The notes beneath the pieces were generated by a model. That model had not been told where the DNA came from, made no database searches, and worked only from the letters and a program-made list of their open reading frames with translations. Position numbers and translations under genes: made by a program. This document shows positions 1 through 5,100 of a stretch of 9,866 bases of DNA, in pieces (positions within the stretch are counted from its first letter, which is position 1; every line of letters starts with the position of its first letter). The stretch is taken from positions 1-9,866 of the forward strand of contig DAOVEQ010000021.1 of NCBI GenBank assembly GCA_030668905.1. The letters are read 5' to 3'. This DNA is from Thermococci archaeon (GTDB lineage Archaea > Methanobacteriota_B > Thermococci > Methanofastidiosales > B48-G16).

Positions 1-2
1 AA

Positions 3-638
3 ATAAGAAAATATGCGCAGGCTACTGTAAAGTTCACAGGAAAAATGATAGATGAGAGTAAAAGGCTTTTGGAGTATATGGGAGTCCCCTATGTACAGGC
101 TCCTTCAGAAGGAGAAGCTCAGGCTTCTTATATGACAATAAAAGGAGATGTCTGGGCTACTGGGTCACAGGATTTTGATTCTCTCCTTTTTGGAGCCCCA
201 AGACTGATAAGAAATCTCACTATCTCTGGAAGAAGAAAGCTCCCGGGGAAGGATGTTTACAAAGAAATATTTCCAGAAATAATAGTTTTGAAGAATTCTC
301 TCGAAGAAAATGAAATAACAAGAGAGCAGTTTGTAGAGATAGGAATATTGGTAGGCACTGATTTTAATGAAGGTATAAAAGGTATAGGCCCGAAAAAAGC
401 ATTAAAATCTGTAAAATCTGGAGAATTTGAAGGTTATGACGAGATAAAAGAGATATTTTTAAATCCGAATGTCACAAATGAATACAGAATAAAGTTTAAA
501 GATCCTATAAAAAATGAAATCCTAGAGTTTCTATGCGAAGAGAGAGAGTTCTCGTCTGAGAGAGTGGAAAGAGCTTTGGAAAGATTGAAAAAATCGTTTT
601 CTAAATCTAAGCAACGTTCTCTCGATTCTTATTTTTAA
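3..638 (+). CDS. fen: Flap endonuclease 1 (FEN1/XPG family), C-terminal ~211 residues, 5' end cut by window edge
   Basis: FEN1 removes 5' flaps during Okazaki-fragment maturation and long-patch base excision repair, acting with the PCNA clamp. The reading frame is open from position 3, before the first ATG at 45, and begins with RKYAQAT, which fits about residue 125-130 of a ~340-residue archaeal FEN1, so roughly the first third lies outside the window. Counting from the ATG at 45, the second half of the nuclease site is present: E22 and E24 in PSEGEAQAS, D43 and D45 in SQDFDSLLFG, and D106 in GTDFNEGIKGIG, which leads into the helix-two-turn-helix DNA-binding segment (~109-121). The two N-terminal metal-binding aspartates must be in the missing part. 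The protein ends in QRSLDSYF, a PCNA-interacting (PIP) box at the extreme C-terminus. The last 32 bp overlap the 3' end of the opposite-strand ksgA gene. The family call is very secure; completeness of the gene cannot be judged here. Confidence 0.96.
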   Translation: MRKYAQATVKFTGKMIDESKRLLEYMGVPYVQAPSEGEAQASYMTIKGDVWATGSQDFDSLLFGAPRLIRNLTISGRRKLPGKDVYKEIFPEIIVLKNSLEENEITREQFVEIGILVGTDFNEGIKGIGPKKALKSVKSGEFEGYDEIKEIFLNPNVTNEYRIKFKDPIKNEILEFLCEEREFSSERVERALERLKKSFSKSKQRSLDSYF

Positions 639-1401
639 GGATCTTTTCAAGAGACTCTGAAATCTTTTCTATTTTCTCCAGATCAAGTTTAAAAACCCTC
701 TCTTCACTGTATTCTATCTTCGAAAAAATATCTCTTGCCTGTTTTTTATCTATATTTAACTCCCTGCTCGAGTCTATTAACGCATTTATGACTTTTTTTC
801 TTTTGTGCTGAAATAGAACTCTGACAGTTTTACTAAAAAGAGGAGTCTTTACCTTTCTGTTAGGAGTTAATCTTACTATGACAGAGTCTACTTTCGGTGA
901 AGGATAAAAACATTTTCTATTTACAGAATCAATGATCTCGATATCTGCAAGAGCATTAACCATTATGCCAAGCCTTGAGTTCATTTTAACCGTTTTTTCC
1001 GTGTATTCTTTTTGTAGAAGAAGAACGGAATACTCATGATCTTTTTCTAAAAGTTTGAAAATAATCTTTGAGGATATCGAATAAGGTATAGAAGAAACAC
1101 AGCAATCAAAAGAGAAATTGGTTTTTAGGAAATCCTCATGATGTATCTCTACATTTTTAAAGCTGTATTCATTTTTCAAAACTTTTATCATTCCTCTGTC
1201 CTTTTCTACAGCTATTACTTTGTCAGCTTTTTTTGATAATTTTTCTGTCAAAAATCCAAGTCCCGGTCCTATTTCCAGCGTAGTTTTTTTTGCATAATTT
1301 GCCATCTTTTCCATTACATTACCACATATTAAAAAATTCTGAGATAAAATGTTTAAAGGAGCTAAATTATATTTTTTCAAAAGGTATTTAACTTTTTTCA
1401 T
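607..1401 (-). CDS. ksgA: 16S rRNA (adenine-N6,N6) dimethyltransferase, archaeal Dim1/KsgA
   Basis: KsgA/Dim1 transfers four methyl groups from S-adenosylmethionine to two adjacent adenines in the 3'-terminal hairpin of 16S rRNA, a late checkpoint in small-subunit assembly. The 264-residue length is normal. The fold markers are in order: SQNFL (20-24), the SAM-binding loop LEIGPGLGFLT (42-52), acidic VEKDRG (65-70), HEDFL (88-92), the motif IV region SSIPYSISS (103-111), RLG (143-145), FYPSPKVDSVIVRL (166-179), and the C-terminal helical block FQHKRKKVINALIDSS (198-213), close to methanogen Dim1 as I remember it. One oddity is that motif IV, normally N-hydrophobic-P-Y, reads S-I-P-Y with Ser104 in place of Asn. 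The ATG start overlaps the TGA stop of the upstream surface-protein gene (ATGA, 1398-1401), so translation is probably coupled; only a weak Shine-Dalgarno is visible. The TAG stop lies inside the convergent fen1 gene. Confidence 0.95.
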   Translation of the reverse strand: MKKVKYLLKKYNLAPLNILSQNFLICGNVMEKMANYAKKTTLEIGPGLGFLTEKLSKKADKVIAVEKDRGMIKVLKNEYSFKNVEIHHEDFLKTNFSFDCCVSSIPYSISSKIIFKLLEKDHEYSVLLLQKEYTEKTVKMNSRLGIMVNALADIEIIDSVNRKCFYPSPKVDSVIVRLTPNRKVKTPLFSKTVRVLFQHKRKKVINALIDSSRELNIDKKQARDIFSKIEYSEERVFKLDLEKIEKISESLEKILKNKNRENVA

Positions 1402-2930
1402 CTCTTTTTCCGCCTTTTAACAACAAACAGTAAGGCAACTAAAACAATTATCAGTATAATCCACAAAATAAAAAACTTTCCTGTAATATACTCTCTTATA
1501 CTAAATTTAGGTTCTGGCGTCTCTGTCACTTCTGCTATCTCTTCTTCGCACAGTTTTATTTTATTGTCTATATCATTAACTATATCTGTTTCTCCTAACT
1601 CCTGAAAATATTTTCTGGCATTCTGGTAGTTTATCTTTGCAGAATCGTATCTTCCTTCATTAAAAGCTTTTTCTCCTGCATTATAGAGCCTGTATCCATT
1701 TTCATACTTCTCTATTTTCTTCAATATTTCGTCAATTTTTGTTGTATCGAATCCGAAATTGTTGTATTCATCTTTTAATCCTAAAAATTCTTTTTTTGCA
1801 TTCTGAAAATCCTTTTTTTCATAAAGTTTTAAAGATTCTTCATATTTTTCATTTAAACTCTTTCTTATCTCTAATATACCATTTTTTAAAAAGAAAAGAT
1901 CATTTGTCCCCAGAATTATTTCTTTATCTCCATCCATATCTGAATCTACGCAAAGTACGCATCTTATTATTCCATTTGTATCCTGGACTTTTTTCTCTAT
2001 ATATAGATAATTCTCCGTCCATTCCTGTTTATTTTTATCCCATTTGGACATCCCTAAAAGAATCTCGTTTTTTCCATTGTTATCTATATCCTCTATGATA
2101 ACTAAGTTGATCTGATCCTCGAACTCCTCCTCTTTTTCCAATTTTCCTCTTTTATCTAAAATATAAAGTTTTTTTCCAGCGACAGCATAAATTTTGTCAG
2201 ATATATAAACGTCATTTATATATTCCTCCGCTTTAAAGCTCCACTCTATCAATCCATCTTTGTTTGTCACATAGATGAATTTATAGTATGTAGTAAGTAT
2301 CTCTGGTTCTCCATCTTCATCGAGATCTTCAATGTATATTTTCTCAAGATTCTCAACTGTTTTATATTTCCATACTACATTGTTTTCAGAATCTAAAAAA
2401 TATACATACGGCTGGAGATAATACCCCGCATAAACACCTTCACATTCGAAAACTAAAAAAATTCCAGATTCTATATTTCTTTCCCATTTTTCTTTCCCAT
2501 TTCTATCCAGAAACTTTATTGTTCCGTCCTCCAAGAATAGAAATGTCTCATTATCATATACATAAAAGTCTTTAATATCTGAGTTTGTGGAGTATCTCCA
2601 TAGTTCAGAAAAGGAAGAATCATAACAGTAAAAATATCTCCCTGATGAAAAATATATACTTTTTTCCACTTGGATCTTCTTTATAAGATCTGGAAACTCT
2701 TTTTCCCACAGCTTTTTTCCAGTAAAACTAAAAGCATATATCTTATTTTCAGTGTACTGATCTGGAAATCCTTCATACTCTCCCGACGAAAAAATGATCT
2801 TATTTCCCATGAGAGATAAATTCCGTACCTCTCCTTTTGTTATGTACGTCCATTCTAAATCATATACTCTTTCAGCATATACTGTATTCAAAACTAAAAT
2901 AATTAGAACAAGGACTAAATACCTTTTCAT
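1398..2930 (-). CDS. Exported, membrane-anchored beta-propeller (PQQ/FG-GAP-like repeats) and TPR surface protein, function unknown
   Basis: This is a 510-residue protein I recognise only by architecture. Residues 1-19 form a signal peptide ending TVYA. Residues ~25-350 hold propeller-like repeats with the pattern hydrophobic-x-x-G-K-x-x-W: FTGKKLWEKE (69-78), SELWRYST (108-115), RNGKEKWERN (143-152), NNVVWKYKT (183-191) and KDGLIEWSFK (224-233). Three FG-GAP-like acidic loops follow the DxDxDG...EIL pattern, at 202-212, 281-293 and 329-341, and probably bind calcium. Two TPR-like helical hairpins follow (~362-388 and ~412-445), then a single membrane helix (~484-504) and a KRRKKR tail. The predicted topology is a large outside domain with a C-terminal anchor. 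Two N-glycosylation sequons occur, at N37 and N127. A TATA-like element 25 bp before the ATG suggests its own leaderless promoter, though it also follows the S-layer-like gene by only 34 bp. It overlaps ksgA by 4 bp. A role in adhesion, ligand binding or envelope scaffolding is possible, but nothing catalytic was seen. Confidence 0.85.
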   Translation of the reverse strand: MKRYLVLVLIILVLNTVYAERVYDLEWTYITKGEVRNLSLMGNKIIFSSGEYEGFPDQYTENKIYAFSFTGKKLWEKEFPDLIKKIQVEKSIYFSSGRYFYCYDSSFSELWRYSTNSDIKDFYVYDNETFLFLEDGTIKFLDRNGKEKWERNIESGIFLVFECEGVYAGYYLQPYVYFLDSENNVVWKYKTVENLEKIYIEDLDEDGEPEILTTYYKFIYVTNKDGLIEWSFKAEEYINDVYISDKIYAVAGKKLYILDKRGKLEKEEEFEDQINLVIIEDIDNNGKNEILLGMSKWDKNKQEWTENYLYIEKKVQDTNGIIRCVLCVDSDMDGDKEIILGTNDLFFLKNGILEIRKSLNEKYEESLKLYEKKDFQNAKKEFLGLKDEYNNFGFDTTKIDEILKKIEKYENGYRLYNAGEKAFNEGRYDSAKINYQNARKYFQELGETDIVNDIDNKIKLCEEEIAEVTETPEPKFSIREYITGKFFILWIILIIVLVALLFVVKRRKKR

Positions 2931-2951
2931 AATTAACCTTTAAAAATAAGA

Positions 2952-2959
2952 TATTTAAA
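2952..2959 (-). promoter_or_regulatory. TATA box for the propeller/TPR surface-protein gene
   Basis: Read on the minus strand this is TTTAAATA, preceded by a purine-rich BRE-like stretch (AGAAAGA). Its centre lies about 25 bp upstream of the A of the ATG at 2930, the distance at which archaeal transcription normally starts, so the mRNA would begin at or next to the start codon. A partial Shine-Dalgarno (AAAGG) before the ATG leaves room for read-through translation from the upstream gene as well. Confidence 0.5.
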
Positions 2960-2964
2960 TCTTT

Positions 2965-4395
2965 CTATAAACTTTCAACTAATTCTTCTGCAGCTCTTCT
3001 TGTTGCTTCTCTGTCTTTTCCTGCAACTATTAAAGTTTTATTATCCTCTATGTACTCCCATTCTCCCTCTGAAATATACCAGTCTACTTTTGATAACTCT
3101 TGATCTGTAAGAGCTTTTGTCCATAAATTGCATATATTTATTCCTCTCTCTGTTTTTGTATACCCCGGCCCTCCTACAGAGATTATATTGTAAGAATTTC
3201 TTATTTCTTCTGTAAGTTCGATATCTTTGATTAAAAATCTTAAAAAACTTTCTTGAATCACTTTTTTATAAATCATTTTTACTGAATCTATCTCTTTATC
3301 GTGAGGATCCAAGTCTGTTATCTCAAGACTAAAGAATATCCTTCCTGTATATGATCCCTCAGACAAACCGCACGGCGGGATATGAAACTCTGTGATATAA
3401 ATGTTTTCCGAGAGAGAAGAGTAATTTCTCAGCTCTATTATATACTCTATATCACCATCTTTGAAAACAGGCGACATATCATTGACATCCTCATACTCTA
3501 TGTCCAAAGAGCGTATATTCAAGCTCCACTCATCGCTCCCTATTTTTATTCCTGTAGTATCCTGAAGGGCACCATAATTTCTAAGGACATAGATATCAAT
3601 CTTATTATCTTCAATTTTCATTGCAAAAATAGTTATCTCTTTTAAAGAACATACATTTCTTTGAACATATACAAGATCAGCAGGATCGAAGCTATGAGTA
3701 TTGCCGTTAGGCTCAATTACAGTATATTTTTCACCTAAATGGACTTTCCATCCCTGGAACTCTATATTATCCTGTATCGGAAACTCTTTTTCATATGGAT
3801 CGCCGAAAAGAACTACATTTTCTCCAATGCTTTGAAAAAACTCTAAAGGTGTAAAATCCTGATTTAAAAATCTAACCTTTCCAGCATTTTCATAGATATA
3901 AACACTTTTTTCTCCTGATTTCCATAACTTTTTCATTGGAAGCTCTTCTATCACAGCTCTATATCTAAGATCACCGATGTTTAAAACTGGAAAAATATTA
4001 TTTTCCTCTGAGAAATTAATGAAAATCTCTTCCCTTGATTCGTCTTTATCCAATTTTCCATTCAGATTTTTATCATCGTACCATAAAGGAAGAGAGATAT
4101 ACGGTTTTTCGTTAAAATATCCAGAAGTATTCCCCACAACTATAAAATCACAGTGAGATGTTCTTAAGTTATTTTTATCACTATAATTCTCCTCTAAGTA
4201 TGGAAAAATTTCTTCTTTTTTCTTTGATATCTCGACGATTTTCTCAGCTATTATTTTTGCAGACTCAAAATCAGCTGAGTTCTCTCCGTAAAGTACCAGA
4301 CATTGAGGTTCTCCGTCTACTACAAAAAAATCCCTGTTTTCTTGAGGATACCATAGAGAAAGTATGAAAATAATAAGTATAATTCTTGCTATCAT
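2965..4395 (-). CDS. S-layer-like surface protein (methanogen/Thermococcus S-layer family ends), 476 residues from the internal ATG
   Basis: The frame extends to a TTG at 4440, but the ATG at 4393-4395 is preferred: it gives a clean signal peptide (MIARIILIIFILSLW), and a TATA box lies 25 bp before it. With that start, residues ~30-90 resemble the N-terminal part of archaeal S-layer proteins (CLVLYGENSADFESAKIIAEK, here shortened to the idea of a GxNxAxxxxxAxxIA pattern, then CDFIVVGN). The C-terminus carries the family's typical NIISVGGP (~403-410) and LIVAGKDREATRRAAEEL (455-472). A perfect EF-hand-like calcium loop, DKNLNGKLDKDE, occupies 108-119. Four N-glycosylation sequons (N89, N127, N324, N452) are potential AglB targets. 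There is no C-terminal membrane helix. The length is below the ~530-570 residues I recall for methanococcal S-layer proteins. It may be the main lattice protein, a minor paralogue or another surface protein using the same end domains; the end-domain match is good, but the structural role is inferred. Confidence 0.72.
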   Translation of the reverse strand: MIARIILIIFILSLWYPQENRDFFVVDGEPQCLVLYGENSADFESAKIIAEKIVEISKKKEEIFPYLEENYSDKNNLRTSHCDFIVVGNTSGYFNEKPYISLPLWYDDKNLNGKLDKDESREEIFINFSEENNIFPVLNIGDLRYRAVIEELPMKKLWKSGEKSVYIYENAGKVRFLNQDFTPLEFFQSIGENVVLFGDPYEKEFPIQDNIEFQGWKVHLGEKYTVIEPNGNTHSFDPADLVYVQRNVCSLKEITIFAMKIEDNKIDIYVLRNYGALQDTTGIKIGSDEWSLNIRSLDIEYEDVNDMSPVFKDGDIEYIIELRNYSSLSENIYITEFHIPPCGLSEGSYTGRIFFSLEITDLDPHDKEIDSVKMIYKKVIQESFLRFLIKDIELTEEIRNSYNIISVGGPGYTKTERGINICNLWTKALTDQELSKVDWYISEGEWEYIEDNKTLIVAGKDREATRRAAEELVESL

Positions 4396-4416
4396 AATAA
4401 TAATATAATCTATTAG

Positions 4417-4424
4417 TATAAAAA
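4417..4424 (-). promoter_or_regulatory. TATA box for the S-layer-like gene (leaderless start)
   Basis: On the minus strand the element is TTTTTATA, preceded by a BRE-like AGAAATG. Its centre is ~25.5 bp from the A of the ATG at 4395, predicting a transcript that begins at the start codon. This argues against the TTG at 4440 as start, because that codon would lie upstream of the promoter. Confidence 0.6.
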
Positions 4425-4432
4425 CATTTCTA

Positions 4433-4454
4433 AACTTCAAGAAATCCTGAAGTT
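4433..4454. promoter_or_regulatory. Candidate operator: perfect inverted repeat AACTTCA-N8-TGAAGTT between divergent promoters
   Basis: The two 7-bp arms (4433-4439 and 4448-4454) are exact reverse complements separated by 8 bp. The centre (4443.5) lies within about 2 bp of the midpoint between the TATA boxes at 4417-4424 (-) and 4466-4472 (+). A 22-bp dyad of this geometry suits a dimeric winged-helix protein of the ArsR type, and the adjacent + strand gene encodes one. The arms abut the BRE positions of both promoters, so binding could block TFB or help recruit it. The site is directly visible; its use as an operator is inference. Confidence 0.55.
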
Positions 4455-4465
4455 ATGCAAAAGAG

Positions 4466-4472
4466 TTATAAA
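4466..4472 (+). promoter_or_regulatory. TATA box for the membrane-tethered regulator (leaderless start)
   Basis: TTATAAA is preceded by a BRE-like GCAAAAGAG and centred ~25 bp before the ATG at 4494. The upstream in-frame ATG at 4455 lies before this TATA box and has no Shine-Dalgarno, so it would not be included in a transcript from this promoter. Confidence 0.55.
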
Positions 4473-4493
4473 GCTCTCCTACTCTTTTTATAC

Positions 4494-5090
4494 ATGGACT
4501 TAAATGAGATCGTGCATATATCCACGACAAAAGAAAAAAACACAAAGAAAATAGCTTTAGAATTAGCCAATGACACGGGAAGAAAGATCCTTGAAGAGAT
4601 CTACAATTTAAATATAATTACAGCATCTGAAATAGCTGAAAACCTTCAGATACCCCTCCCTACGGTATTGTTCCATATAGAAAGATTAACAGAACTGAAT
4701 CTCGTTAAAGTTGCAGATACAAAATTAAGCAAAAAATTTAGAGAGATAAAATGTTATTCTCCCGCCAAAAAGGCCATCCTTATTATTCCGGCACAGAAAG
4801 AAGAAGTGATCTCGAGTATAAAAAACGCCTTGCAAGCGAGGATTGTTGCACCGCTCTCTTTGTTAATAGCTTTAGGAATTACAGTGACTATAGGGTGGTT
4901 TACTCAGAGAAAAGAGACTTTTGTACAGAGACTTGCAACTGAAAAAGCTGCTCCTTTAGATGTTCCCATTCCCGAAGCAACTAACGCTCTTGAAGCGAAT
5001 ACCTTCCATTATTTTCTGCTTGGAAGTATTGTACTCTGTGTTATTTTTGTCTGTATCTATGTTTTTGCAAAAATTATTCAGAAAAAATAA
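4494..5090 (+). CDS. Membrane-tethered winged-helix (ArsR-like) transcriptional regulator
   Basis: The protein has 198 residues from the ATG at 4494; the frame could reach the ATG at 4455 (211 residues), but the shorter start begins at the predicted transcription start and drops a tail that looks like translated promoter. Residues ~25-90 form an ArsR/MarR-like winged helix: NDTGRKILEEIYN as helix 1, then ITASEIAENLQIPLPTVLFHIERLTELNLV as helix 2, recognition helix (PLPTVLFHIERL) and following helix, then a short wing. Two membrane helices follow (~117-136 and ~172-193), separated by a ~35-residue loop expected outside the cell, with a KIIQKK tail inside. No metal-binding cysteine cluster or ligand-binding domain was seen, so the sensed signal is unknown. 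The gene is divergent from the S-layer-like gene across a shared promoter with an inverted repeat, and it ends 10 bp from the convergent aglB stop. Autoregulation and control of the surface-protein gene are inferred from this layout. Confidence 0.82.
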   Translation: MDLNEIVHISTTKEKNTKKIALELANDTGRKILEEIYNLNIITASEIAENLQIPLPTVLFHIERLTELNLVKVADTKLSKKFREIKCYSPAKKAILIIPAQKEEVISSIKNALQARIVAPLSLLIALGITVTIGWFTQRKETFVQRLATEKAAPLDVPIPEATNALEANTFHYFLLGSIVLCVIFVCIYVFAKIIQKK

Positions 5091-5100
5091 AAGATCATTT

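Noticed and set aside
1739..2098. Open + strand frame of 119 codons opposite the propeller-protein gene
   Set aside because: It is antisense to a well-supported repeat-containing gene, has no recognisable family and no promoter or Shine-Dalgarno; it looks like a shadow frame.
4438..4440. TTG as start of the S-layer-like gene (adds 15 residues)
   Set aside because: It lies upstream of the minus-strand TATA box and inside or next to the inverted repeat, has no Shine-Dalgarno, and would bury the signal peptide behind an odd hydrophobic extension; the ATG at 4393-4395 fits promoter spacing.
4455..4457. ATG at 4455 as start of the membrane-tethered regulator (adds 13 residues)
   Set aside because: It precedes the + strand TATA box, directly abuts the inverted repeat and lacks a Shine-Dalgarno; the ATG at 4494 has a TATA box 25 bp upstream.
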